From positions 11,447,298-11,511,297 of the forward strand of contig NC_092194.1 of NCBI RefSeq assembly GCF_043641665.1: a stretch of 64,000 bases of DNA. The letters are read 5' to 3'. This DNA comes from Enoplosus armatus (lineage: Eukaryota > Chordata > Actinopteri > Centrarchiformes > Enoplosidae). The position numbers and the translations under genes are program-made. Positions 12,061-22,156 of this stretch are shown one piece after another. Each line of letters opens with the position of its first letter. The stretch's first letter is position 1. The notes under the pieces are model-generated. The model was not told the DNA's origin, searched no databases, and worked only from the letters and a program-made list of their open reading frames with translations.

Positions 12061-12640
12061 TTACCGAGCTCCTCGACATTGATCATGACAGATTTTTTGG
12101 TTTTGCATGGAAAGTAAGCACCGGAGTGCAGCGGGTTCAGTAACTCACTCAGGAACATTTCTAAGAGCGGACGGAGAAGTTTATTATTAGCCAATAATTC
12201 CAGCAGCTGCAGTCAGTCTATATGAGAAAATATGGGAAAATGATGCAGTGTGTGTTTACCATGATTTGGTTTGGAGGAGGAATCCAATAAAGATGATGAA
12301 GAAGGCTCATCTCCGCACCTCGCAGGGCTGGGCTGGGTGGCAGAGTATTCGGCGGAGTGAGGGGAGAGGGAGCACGGGGAGAGGGAAGTGATTACTGTCG
12401 TTAAGTTGACAGGAAATGTTGCATCTCCTTGACGTTTAGTAATGATCGCAGCAGCTGGGAACAATAAAACTCCAACATTGCGCAATTATTGGCCTGCCTC
12501 ACTTCCATTGGATAAAAGTAATAATGCACATTATCCCCACATCCCCCTTTATAGTCGCACCAGCGAGGGAGCAGAGGTAGCAAATGAGATTTGCTGCGCA
12601 GGAAGCTGAGTAGGCTGACGGTTATGATTGACTGGAGGAA
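12061..12640. promoter_or_regulatory. Possible enhancer / conserved non-coding element
   Basis: This stretch has few simple repeats and a mixed composition. Regulatory-type words cluster in it: two CCAAT-like words with AT-rich flanks near 12190-12200 and 12285, a SOX-type AACAATA at 12460-12466, and an exact C/EBP-type palindrome (ATTGCGCAAT, 12477-12486). The minus-strand frames overlapping it are short and unrecognisable. Calling it regulatory is inference from texture; no conservation data are available. Confidence 0.3.
12477..12486. promoter_or_regulatory. C/EBP-type palindromic site
   Basis: ATTGCGCAAT is an exact match to the ideal C/EBP (bZIP) dimer site. It sits 11 bases after a SOX-type word. 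A ten-base match is expected by chance less than once per window, but function is unproven. Confidence 0.3.
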
Positions 12641-12994
12641 GACTTCCTGCTGTGTTGTGTGATGTGACCACTCTCGCTCTCGCTATCAATTCATCTGTTT
12701 TCTCTCCCGTATTTTTTTTTTTTTCATGATTCGACTTTGTGCCTCTGGGACAGAGAGGGAAGATTAGAAAGTTAAAACGACACCCAGAGAGAGTGTCGAC
12801 AGCAGCTTGGATTCATGACAGACAGAAACCACAAACATTCGCCATTGGCAGCACGCTAACAAGATATGAGTAAGAGAGAGAGGCAGACAAGAATGTTCTC
12901 ACACTACCATTACATTCAATTATCAAACTATAACTTGTCATTTTACATTTTTTTTAAACTTTTTGTAATGATTTATTTATATCTATGTAGTAAT
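12641..12994. other. Non-coding stretch
   Basis: Contains a T13 run at 12712-12724 and pyrimidine-rich sequence before it. Nothing else recognised. Confidence 0.5.
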
Positions 12995-13130
12995 GTGTAA
13001 ACAACAACAGTATTCTAGATTATTATACTTAGTACATTGTAGGCTTTGTACAACCTGCTTTGGCTTTACTGTATTTAATTATAGTAATGCCAATAAAGCA
13101 AATTTGAATTTGAGAGGGAAGGAGAGAGAA
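12995..13130 (+). mobile_element. LINE-type 3' tail, copy A
   Basis: Ends in 'tgccaataaagcaaatttg', 'aatttgag' and then an AG-rich simple tail. This matches a 3' end found on many fish non-LTR retrotransposon copies. Upstream AT-rich sequence with 'tgctttggc' fits the same family's 3' untranslated part. The element is a 5'-truncated remnant with no reverse-transcriptase frame. Confidence 0.65.
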
Positions 13131-13559
13131 AGAGACATAGATACTGTCCTAAAAGAAATTGACAGCATTATGATAAGTACTGGCAGCATGAGATTAAATC
13201 TACAAATTGCAGTGGTACTAAATTTGTAACACAGATACAGAGCTATCCAAACATATCGCTGCCATTTTATTTGAAGAAAAGGACAATGTTCAAACACAGT
13301 CATCAGTCGCACATCAGCTGTCACCGAAAAATAGATAGTATGCAAAGACACAGGGGAAAGAACAAGCAATATTTCTTTTTTACTTTTGCTCAGTGTGAAA
13401 AAATACCAAAATTCATGCATTTATCTGAAATATATTTGCATACATGTATGTAAGTATCCTTTATTTCCATGTGACCTCTGTTATTGATTATTAATTTATA
13501 ATCTATTTAATTATTAATGATTCATCATTAGGTTTATTAACCTAGGTTTATTAATACTC
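13131..13559. other. AT-rich spacer between two LINE-type tails
   Basis: Unique AT-rich sequence. The short direct repeat GGTTTATTAA occurs twice near 13531-13555 with a CCTAGG-centred palindrome between. It may belong to the 3' untranslated part of the second tail. Confidence 0.4.
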
Positions 13560-13605
13560 ATTCATGCCAATAAAGTGCATTTGAATTTGAGAGAGTGCGC
13601 GATAG
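13560..13605 (+). mobile_element. LINE-type 3' tail, copy B
   Basis: Repeats the end motif of copy A ('atgccaataaag', then 'catttgaatttgagag') in the same orientation about 480 bases downstream. It could be an independent insertion or a local duplication. Confidence 0.55.
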
Positions 13606-15054
13606 AAATTCTAAAGCATCATCTTCTATATTTAATTGAGGCCTACTGATGACAGATAGTTTTGACCTTTCTGCTCGGTGTGAATGTGTAAGTGTGTGAA
13701 TCTGCATGGATGAGTTTGAGGAGGATATAACCAGTTGAATATTAATGATTGATTAGGCGTGTCGTGGCTGTGCATAAATATCAAGGGTGCGTTTGTAATA
13801 CGAAGGGCATTTCGTATTACTTCTTCTCTTCTCTTAATTAAAACTGTCCAGATTCCCTTTTAATGACCACTGCTGATACAGCACGGGAGAAAGAGTTAAA
13901 TGACTGAGAAGGTCAAGCCTCTAACTGCAAAACATTTCATTTGTTTAAATTGCTTGTCAGTTGACCAACAACATCAACATCCTCCTTCATGGGTCCTGAA
14001 ATATATTGCTGAGGGGCTGCTGTGACATTGCGTAGGAGCGCTAAAACCTTGACATGATAGACATCGCTATTTTTTTTCTTTTTGAAGAAGGAAACTAGTT
14101 TATCTTCATCTCGTGCCCTGGCTTCCTGTCTGGTAGTCGTTTCAAGAACAAAAGAAGCATCTCGTTCCGTTGAAGAGAAGAGTGAAGTGGAGTAAAAAAA
14201 ACAAAAAGAGTCAGATGTACCTCAGAGTGCCTTCTCAGAAACTCCTCTGACACCGGATGCTTGCTTCTAGATATAGCGAGTGTGTGGTTGTGTGTGTCTT
14301 CCGGGATACTTTTACCTTTTTGGAGGGGCTTTGAAGGAAGTTATCAAAACCTCCCTCTTTCATCTTCTTCGGCCCCAGCGCTCTCCTCTCCTCCGCAGGT
14401 GGTTTCCCCTCCAGTCCTGTCACAATCTTCTCTCGCTTACTCTTGCCCACACCCTCTTCACCCTTACCTCAGGAAAAAACACACACACATGCTACACGGC
14501 TGCACTAAAACAGTTTTCCAATAACTCGTAAAAATAGGGCGTACAAAGTGTGCATTTTGTGCACCCCCCCACCCCCTTCATTTCTCACTCATCTCAGAAG
14601 GTAGCAGTAGGTAGATGATAAAACAGAAAAGCTGGGTGCAGGCGATGATGCCGGCGATGATTATGTCATGTTTATTTCTTCTAGGGTTGTATCACTTGTT
14701 GTGAGTCACGCCAGGGTGCTGACTCTGTATGCTGAGTGGTGGAGAAAGAGTTCGCGTTCAGTGGGAGGCTTTGGGAAATCACCTCTTTCTCTCATTCCCA
14801 CAGGTTTGAACTGTTAGCGTGTATATTGGCCAAAGCAGTAGCAGCTTTCTTTTAACGGTCAGATGGTCTCATATGGTGTGATAATGTTGGTTTGAGATAG
14901 ATATTGCTGGTTGTGTATGATTTATATGATAAACCTGCCCGTCAAAATGGCTAAATGCCACCGTCATCCCCCATGCCCGATAAAATGAGCCACTGAAAAA
15001 ATCTCCGCGCTTGGATTTTTATCAGGCTGTAACTGGCTTGCCAATCATATCAGG
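13606..15054. other. Non-coding stretch
   Basis: Unique sequence. The frames at 14235-14531 on both strands overlap each other and a pyrimidine-rich patch. No gene or repeat recognised. Confidence 0.5.
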
Positions 15055-15460
15055 TCAACGTTTGTCGCACGTCTCCGCAGTCAGGCAGTGAGACCGAGCG
15101 CGATGTGGCAAACTCCTGAAAATCCTTCTCTGTGTTTCTGTTTCTGTCACCCCTCTCTCCCAAAGTTTTTCCTCTCTCTGGCTGGGCGGCCGCAGGTTTC
15201 CAAACAAACTCGCTGAAACATGTTGTCTGTGAGTCCGTCCGTCCAGCCCCCCTGCTGGGCACCAAAGCTGCCATCCACAATGTAAGCAGGTGGCGCTGGC
15301 ATCCCATGGAGAACGGGCAGAGCGCGTGGGCGTCACGCAGGCGACGCCAATCCGAAATTCCCAGCTGACCTCCAAACCAAGGCTATGGCTGTGCTCGCCA
15401 ATCTTCGGCAAAACGCTAGTTTTGGTTTGTCTGCATGTATCTTTCTCCTGCTATCGCGCT
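15055..15460. promoter_or_regulatory. CpG-rich cluster (CpG-island-like)
   Basis: I count about 26 CpG dinucleotides in roughly 400 bases, while most of the window has far fewer. It includes GCGCG and GGCGGCCG words and open frames on both strands. A pyrimidine tract ends in CCGCAG at 15195 and a GTAAGC donor-like word lies at 15281, so an 85-base exon between them is conceivable. Its reading (frame FQTNSLKHVV...) is not recognised. Alternatives are an unmethylated regulatory element or an alternative promoter. Confidence 0.45.
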
Positions 15461-16735
15461 CTAGTTTTGCCAGCTGCATTTACATACTCTGTTAAATAAT
15501 CAAGTTTTCCATGTTTTTTTTGTGCTTCACTTTGTTTGAATGTCTTTCTCTTTGCTTGCATGTCTGTCTCTCTCTCTGTCTCTCTCTCTGTGTTTGCTTT
15601 GTGGGGGTGCTGTTTAGCCGAGTGGGACTAGCAGTAGGCCCCGGGCCAGCCGCCTTCGGTTGGACGTTAATGAACGGAACAGGAGTGGGCACATCTGATG
15701 AAGCTGGCCATGCTGTCAACTGATTTTCATCTGGTGTGTGTGTGTGTGTGTGTGTCTGACAACAGGTGCAGACCAGATCTCTATGCACTGACAAAATACA
15801 GACTCTGCTGTGCCAACACAGGTGATTTCCACCTAGAAAGGCACACACAAACACACATCCTTTCCACTCGCACTTTCTCGTACTTTTTTTCTGTTCTGAA
15901 ACAGAGAATGCCTTCAGACCTAAATGACAGTTTGATTACTTAAATTATCTTGTGAGTTTGAACTTCCACTCTCTCCACTGGGTCCCTCATTGATAAATTA
16001 TAAATCATTGCCTTTGAGCTGACGATGTAAAACCAGTCTGATAGACAAACAAGGAAACACCTGTCACATACAGCCCTCAGTCAAACGACTCACTCGTGAG
16101 TAACATACACACACCCAGTGGAAGGTCTGAGTGACAACATCCTGTTCCTCTCTGGTTGTCAACAGGCCTGAAGCAACAACAGTATAAGCGTGTGTGTTCA
16201 TTAGAATAGTACCTGTCTGGGACTCCCTTAGCCACCTGGCTTTTCAAACAGAAGCAACTAACACTCCTAATCTTTCTTTCTATATGCCACAGGCAGACAA
16301 GATCCAAATCCGCGTCGAAACAACAAAACCAAACATCACAGTGTTCCCAAATGTCACATTATTGTGCATCGCACACGGACAGAAGCTAACGAGACGGGGA
16401 GACGGGAACGTGATTCTCCTTGGAGAGAGACAATTTTTCGCTGCCGCGTCCGAGTCCAAAAATAACAAAGAACAAAGGCGGATAAATGAGTGAGTTTTTG
16501 AGCACAGGCTAGTGGGCTTTGGCAGCACCGGCCAGGCAGGAGGGGAGGGAGAGACAGGGAGAGCTAGCTAGCGGCCCGTCCACACATCTGTCCACACAGC
16601 ACGGGGTGGGTTCCAGCGACACCCACAGAAACAGGCTTAACCTTCTCTTCCCCCCACCACCTGTTCATTACTATGGGCCCCCCCACCGAGCCACCGCCAC
16701 TCTGCTCTTCTCCTCTCACCCGCTCCCTTGTTCTT

Positions 16736-16738
<3 letters not shown>
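15461..16738. other. Non-coding stretch with TC- and TG-rich patches
   Basis: Pyrimidine-rich sequence near 15540-15600 and a TG microsatellite at 15734. The short frames on both strands are repeat-driven. Confidence 0.5.
15734..15755 (+). repeat. (TG)n microsatellite
   Basis: Eleven TG units. Confidence 0.95.
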
Positions 16739-16786
<48 letters not shown>

Positions 16787-16793
16787 GTCTGTC
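16739..16793 (+). repeat. (CT)22 microsatellite passing into (GTCT)n
   Basis: Perfect CT tract of 44 bases ending in two to three GTCT units. It accounts for the Leu-Ser-rich stretch of the 140-codon plus-strand frame at 16519-16941. Confidence 0.97.
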
Positions 16794-18320
16794 GCTACTC
16801 GTTCCAGTTCTCTCTTTGTTATCCTGCCGTTTTTTTTTAACCCAATCTTTCTTTTATTTTTTGCTTTTTTTTAAAAAATTTCTCAGCAGTGCAGCGTTAT
16901 CTCTCTTCTCACTGTCTCTTCCCAATGAGGCTTTCAGATGAAGTTAAAAATCTGTGCGACTAAGAGAAAGATGGTCTCTCGCTCGAACAGGAAGGAATCA
17001 TCAGACAGGTTGTTTTAACTAGTGCGAAGGAGAAAGAAGTGGCTGGCTTACGTGAAGGGGAGAGAAGAAGAGGCTTTTGATGAATTGTCTCTGAAAGTGC
17101 ATCAGTCTACCCACATCTTCAAACCCCCTGGTGCCTCTTGTCTGCTTTCAGACCCATTTTTCTCCACATTGTTGGTAATTTGAGCATTCTCGCCCATGGC
17201 ATCATTCATAGTTGGCCCATTTAAATCCCCTTAGAAATTAAATTTGGAGAAAGGAAATGACAAGATTTAGCTTATTGAGGTATGCCAGGATATCCATGAA
17301 AATCAGACATGGGAATATGTGAGATTGTAAAACCCTCATCATCGCTCCCCTTTGTTACTGTGTGAAAAAAAAGCACTGAATATTCTCTGTTTTTGATCAT
17401 TTATTTAGCCAAGGTGAATCATGAAATAGCCTCTACTTCTGACAGGCACAGAGCTATCACTGTAACTGGACAGACATTATCTCAAAAAATACAGCCAACA
17501 GTTTGCTATGTAGTAGGAGAGATTTTTGTTTTTAGCTACATTTGTTTTTCTATACCATAACTTCTGTCCAAAACAAAACAAAAGAGGGAAAAAAGAAAAA
17601 CAAATTGCACCCGCAGTCTCTCATATGGTACCACAGTGAGTGCAACTTGGCATCGGCTTATGCCGTCATTGTACATAATGTGATACATATTTCAATTCAG
17701 CCAATTGTTATTTTTAAACTGTGAAAGTGAAACCACATTGTGGGCTGTGCATGTAAGGAATGCAAATATCTGTCATGAAAACATACAAATGTGTATTATT
17801 TTTAAATAATTGCACACACGTGTTTGAGACATGTCCATGCCGTAGACGAGAATAATGATCATCAAAACTTCATCAAAACAACATTTCAGTCTGACTTTAA
17901 TGAATAACGGGTGGGCCTGTAATAAGCTCTTGCTTGCATTGTAATTTCAAATTAGAGACTGAAACATGTCAAGAAAAAACAAATAACTACAATATGTCAT
18001 TCCAAATCCTCTTCTTCTTTGGGTGTGTGTTTTTTGTGTGTTTTTTTGTGTACACAGGGCACCTTGTTGACTTGCGTTCTGCTCTCTTGGATGCTGCATA
18101 ACTCCAGATATTCTTTTTGACTCTTTAATTGCTTTTGCACAGTGGCCCTGATGATGATAAGGAGGACTTGGTGACAACATCTCAATTTCTCTCCCCAACT
18201 GAACGCTCCCCGTTTCAATTATCCTCGCCATTTTCCTTGCCGCCCTCACTCTCTTGCCTCCAAAATAAATTTCATTTCCCTTAAGCCCGCTGCTTCCAGT
18301 ATCTGATGGCGTCTCACTCA
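16794..18320. other. Non-coding stretch
   Basis: T-rich near 16830-16880, then unique AT-rich sequence. No gene or mobile element recognised. Confidence 0.5.
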
Positions 18321-18500
18321 GTTATCCATGCATGGTATTATCAGGAAGACAGGCCCTTACTGCTCACTGAGAGGGAAAGGCTGCAGGCCCCTTATTACAT
18401 ACCAAATATCAGGCACCATATTCAAATCCAAAGTAGCTGGCTGTGGGGAATATGCCTAAACTGGTTCAGCCTGTTAAGAGTTTTGCACCAGCCTACACAC
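18321..18500. promoter_or_regulatory. Possible conserved non-coding element
   Basis: Repeat-free sequence of mixed composition, with words such as 'ccttattacatacc' and 'aaactggttcagcc', unlike the AT-rich flanks. The plus-strand frame across it is unrecognisable. Only an alignment could support the call. Confidence 0.2.
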
Positions 18501-19697
18501 ATAAATGAAGTCCACAAACTGTATGAGATGAGGGAATTTGCTTTGAATGTTACAAATTTAGTAATTTTAATTTTATGTTTTTCAGCATTTCTTTAACATA
18601 TTTGTTAATTTGTTAAATCATTTTTCTCGACGCAGATTGTGAGTCTAACAGGATAAGAATAATTGCAGTCTGAGAATTTATGAAATGGTGTGCAAAAGGA
18701 GACTAAATCCAAAATTGTAATTTGATAGTGCCTTTTTACATGTTGGGAATGTTTTCTGAAGTGTCATGACATCAGCGGATTCAAAGACGAGAACTTGCCT
18801 GAGCTCTCCAAACAGTGAAATCATCACAAGCAGCTTTTCCAGGTTGCCTGCCTTTTAAAGAAAGAGAATAAGGAGGTAAGACGTTGGGTACAGCCGCTGG
18901 TTATTGTGCAGCGTTACAAAGAAATGTAATGACACAATGAGACAATCAAACAGTGTGATGCCATATTGTTTTATTGCCTCCCAAAAGCTCAAAGTAATAT
19001 TCTACTTATGAAAATTGACATTAAAAAAAAATCTCTCAGTGGATTATGGCATCAATATAAAACAATGCCATGAAAATTTTCCCACAGAGAAGGAACTCAA
19101 AGTCATGTAATAATTACAGAACAATGAATGCACAACAATAAACATGTAAACTATTTAAGGCAGCTGAGATAAGATAGCGTTCAAGCACCTTTTTTATTGC
19201 AAGAGGTTCCCACAGTTCATTGTGTTCAAAGGTCTCTTACTCAACCACAGATGTCCATAAACACCAGCACTTCTTGATCAAAGCAGCCAGTGTATAAATA
19301 TATGTCAGAGATGAGCTACTGGTGATTAGGTTTGTTAACAGAAGGCAGCCCCTTTCATTTTCAACTCAGCCCACGCAGTAACATAAAATAAAGAATTCAC
19401 ATTTGATTTACAGAGAGCATCCACGTCTTGCAGTTTGTAGTTGATCTGTTATCTTTTTGTATTTTGGCTTTTTAAATGACGTATTATTTTTGATAATCCA
19501 ACTTTAGGTACTCTTAAAAAATATAAAAAATAAATAGAAATATGAAAAGAAATCAAACATAGTGGTGTGCAACTGCAATTGCTTCTCATTCTAGAAAAAT
19601 CACAGCAAGAAAATATTTTGTGTGTTTTAATTTATTTGAAAAATAGATGTTAACGTTTTAGCCAACGAAGCAGGTCATTCGAAAGCGTTGTGAATCC
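18501..19697. other. Non-coding AT-rich stretch
   Basis: Unique AT-rich sequence. Nothing recognised. Confidence 0.5.
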
Positions 19698-19867
19698 TTT
19701 TTTTTTAGATGATTTTTGTCGGGCATTCTGCCTTCATTAGAAAGTGACAGCTGCAGAGGGAGACAGGAAGGCGGGAGAGAGAGAGGCAGCAAAGGGCCCG
19801 GGCTGGAATCGAACCCGGTAAGGAGTCAATGGTACGCGCTCTACCAGGTGAGCTCCTGGGGAGCGCC
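19698..19867 (-). mobile_element. tRNA-derived SINE, minus strand
   Basis: Read on the minus strand, the element starts near 19867 with a tRNA-like head. An A-box-like AGCTCACCTGGTAGAGCG (around 19837-19854) precedes an exact B-box core GGTTCGATTCC (19805-19815), the two RNA polymerase III internal promoter boxes of a tRNA. The body then contains 'gggccctttgctgcc' and a CTCTCTC/CTGTCTCC-rich part, and it ends in an A-rich tail, seen as a T run at 19698-19706. This layout matches a common fish SINE I remember. It is not a functional tRNA gene: no cloverleaf continues after the B box. Confidence 0.75.
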
Positions 19868-20372
19868 AGCTTTGAGAATCCTAAATGAATCTGAAGCCTG
19901 ATGATGGGAATCAGTTGGGTCAGAAATAATATAATGACAACTACAAAAGCAACTACTTCACATTTGTTTTGTACAACATTGTCACCAAGGTTTTTTCTGA
20001 AAAGGAATTATTTTAGACTGGCCAAACTAATTGTCTTACTCGGTTTTATAGGTAATTATAACTGGGATAACTCAGTTCAAGTATCATTATGATGTGAAGA
20101 GAAGGAGTATAATATTATCTGGATGAAGGGAATCATGTATAGAGAGAAGAGCATGGAAGCTAGAATCAGACTGGAGAGAGACAACTCTGTTGAATGAAAA
20201 CTTTAGTGTTTATGTGCAATACTTCTATTTAAAAAAACACCTTTTCTGAACTACCATGTATGTTGTCAGCAACATATTTCTAATCTGAAAAGTGTAATCA
20301 GAACACCTCTCTGGGGGACATTTTGAAAAGAAGTAGGATTTGCTTGTGTCATGACAGAAAAGTTTACATACT
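19868..20372. other. Non-coding stretch between two mobile elements
   Basis: AT-rich unique sequence. Short frames only; nothing recognised. Confidence 0.5.
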
Positions 20373-20540
20373 GAAACTGATGATTATTTCATTATTGGTT
20401 GACCTGCTGATTATTTTCTTGATTAATCGAATTGTTCAGTCTCTAAAAAAGAAAAATGTCCATCCTTGTTTCCTCAAGTCCAAGTGCTTGAAAAAAATGA
20501 CGTATTAATTATTATCAAAATGGTTGTAGAGAGGACCATG
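20373..20540 (+). mobile_element. AATCGATTA-type interspersed repeat, copy 2
   Basis: Contains 'gattattttcttgattaatc', then 'gtctctaaaaaagaaaaatg', 'tttcctcaagtccaag', and a terminal 'ttaattattatcaaaatggttg'-like end. The terminal part is roughly the reverse complement of the start, as in the family I remember. It is shorter than the full family, so an internal deletion is likely. Confidence 0.7.
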
Positions 20541-21359
20541 TTCTGCTGTGTATACTTTCCTATCATAGTCTAGTAGCTTCCTGTATCATTCAAAACATTT
20601 CCGTGTAGCGACTTAAAACAGTACCAATAGTTTAGGTAATTAGATGAAAGGGATTTGGTAATTGCATATTCTGTGATAATTGCTCTGAGAGGACAGTCTG
20701 TAAGTGTTTCATGAATGGTGGGAACTCTGTGTCAGCTTTATAATGTCTTTGATAACAGCTCAGAGGTGGGCGGGTTTGACTGCTGTAAAACTGACCGGCA
20801 AACTCTTTCATGTGTGGACTTTATGCAGTGATGCAGCCCTATCAACGTGTTTGTTCACTCTGTTATTGAACACTTATCTTCGTGACAAGGAGACACTCAA
20901 TACCGGAGCAGATAAAGATGAAAAGCATGGACGGCGCTATTTTCTCCTTTCTGTTTCAAACTGAGAGCCTCCTATTTTCGGTGTCAGTGGATTGAAGAAA
21001 GACAGAGATGGCTAGAAGTGAGACGATCAATGTTGCATGGCCTGAGTCTTAATAACGCAGCGCTCTGCCTTCATGGCCGCATGCATTATGGAGATTTGGG
21101 AAATCAGTTTTGTAGTTCAACCATCAGCAGTGAGGCATTTCGCTGAAAATTCAAAAGTCATTGCACACATTTACAGAGTTTTATGTTGCGAGCGAGAGCA
21201 GGATGACTTTCTGATTTACTCAGAATAAAGTCAGAATATGAGAAAAGAAAAGGAGTTGGTATCAAAAGAAGAGTTGTAACACCAGCTCACAGTATGCTGG
21301 ATGCTGTGTACTGAGATGCATCAGTCCCCTACCTCTGCCAGTCTTCCTCTCCCTTATTT
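20541..21359. other. Non-coding stretch
   Basis: Unique sequence with no recognised repeat. The 86-codon frame at 20704-20964 shows no recognisable domain. Confidence 0.5.
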
Positions 21360-21630
21360 TGGGGCTAATTCAATTTCCCTCAGACAGACTCTCACACGCT
21401 GACGCCGTCTCCATTACAACGCGCAGCCAAACACAAGCATTCATTAATTAGTGGCATCGTTGTCTTTTAATTATGCATGTGGCTTATTAGGCACCTCACC
21501 CATTCACCCGAGCCTTCGCGTCTACACTCCCCTCTGTTCCTCGCTGTGCTCATACGGGACCTTTAAACTTCCACCTGCACATTATAGCTCTAATAAAGCT
21601 GTTATCAGCCCGTGAAGGAGATGGCAAACA
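21360..21630. promoter_or_regulatory. Possible developmental enhancer / conserved non-coding element
   Basis: Dense homeodomain-type words: 'cattaattagtgg' near 21443, then 'ttttaattatgcatgtgg' near 21466 with a TAATTATGCA POU/homeodomain composite, then 'gctctaataaagctgttatc' near 21588. Simple repeats are absent and CpGs are moderately frequent. This is the most enhancer-like patch in the window by eye. The assignment is inference. Confidence 0.35.
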
Positions 21631-21869
21631 GGTGAGACAGAAAGAGAGGGAGAGAGAAGGCAAACAGGCGACTGAGGGTTCTGATATGTCAGCAACAGAA
21701 ATTAGCTAACTGCACTCCCGACTGTGACACAGGCAGGGAGAGAATAAACCCACCAACTCCTCTCTCTCTCTCTTCTCCTTTGCTTTAATTCTGTCGTCCT
21801 CTCTCTTCTCCTTCTCTGCCTCTACAAACCACAGAGAGAGAGAGCAAGTGAGAGGGAGAGAGCGTCAGC

Positions 21870-21965
21870 CGGTGAATTTTTACAGCTCTCCAAAATCATT
21901 ATTGGCAATTAGCGTTCGTCAGGGAAGACAGCAGCTGCTTGTAATTACAGGTAGCCCCTCATTAC
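21870..21965. promoter_or_regulatory. Possible second enhancer-like block
   Basis: Contains AATCATTATTGGCAATTAG and CAGCTGCTTGTAATTACAGG, i.e. an E-box (CAGCTG) beside TAATTA. It lies 240 bases after the previous block, separated by AG-rich sequence, so the two may form one element. Confidence 0.25.
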
Positions 21966-21990
21966 TTCTCAGTGTAGGGGAGAGGAAGGA

Positions 21991-22012
21991 GGGGAGGGAG
22001 GGGAGGGGAGGG
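21991..22012 (+). repeat. G-rich tract with G-quadruplex motif
   Basis: Five G tracts of 3-4 bases separated by single A residues: G4-A-G3-A-G4-A-G4-A-G3. Single-base loops make this a strong intramolecular quadruplex motif. Confidence 0.85.
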
Positions 22013-22135
22013 AGAAAACATGTTCCAGAGCCAGTGTTTATATTTATTTATATATTTCTTTACCTGTGATGTTGAGCCACATAATGTATACCAGCTATAG
22101 CGGAGGGCTGGAGACTTCAGCAGGTGCAGCTTGAG

Positions 22136-22156
22136 AGGAGGAGGAGGAGGAGGAGA
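22136..22156 (+). repeat. (GAG)n trinucleotide repeat
   Basis: About seven GAG/GGA units. Confidence 0.9.

Noticed and set aside
19798..19867. tRNA gene on the minus strand
   Set aside because: A- and B-box-like sequences are present, but no acceptor stem closes and a SINE body and A-tail follow. Called as a tRNA-derived SINE instead.
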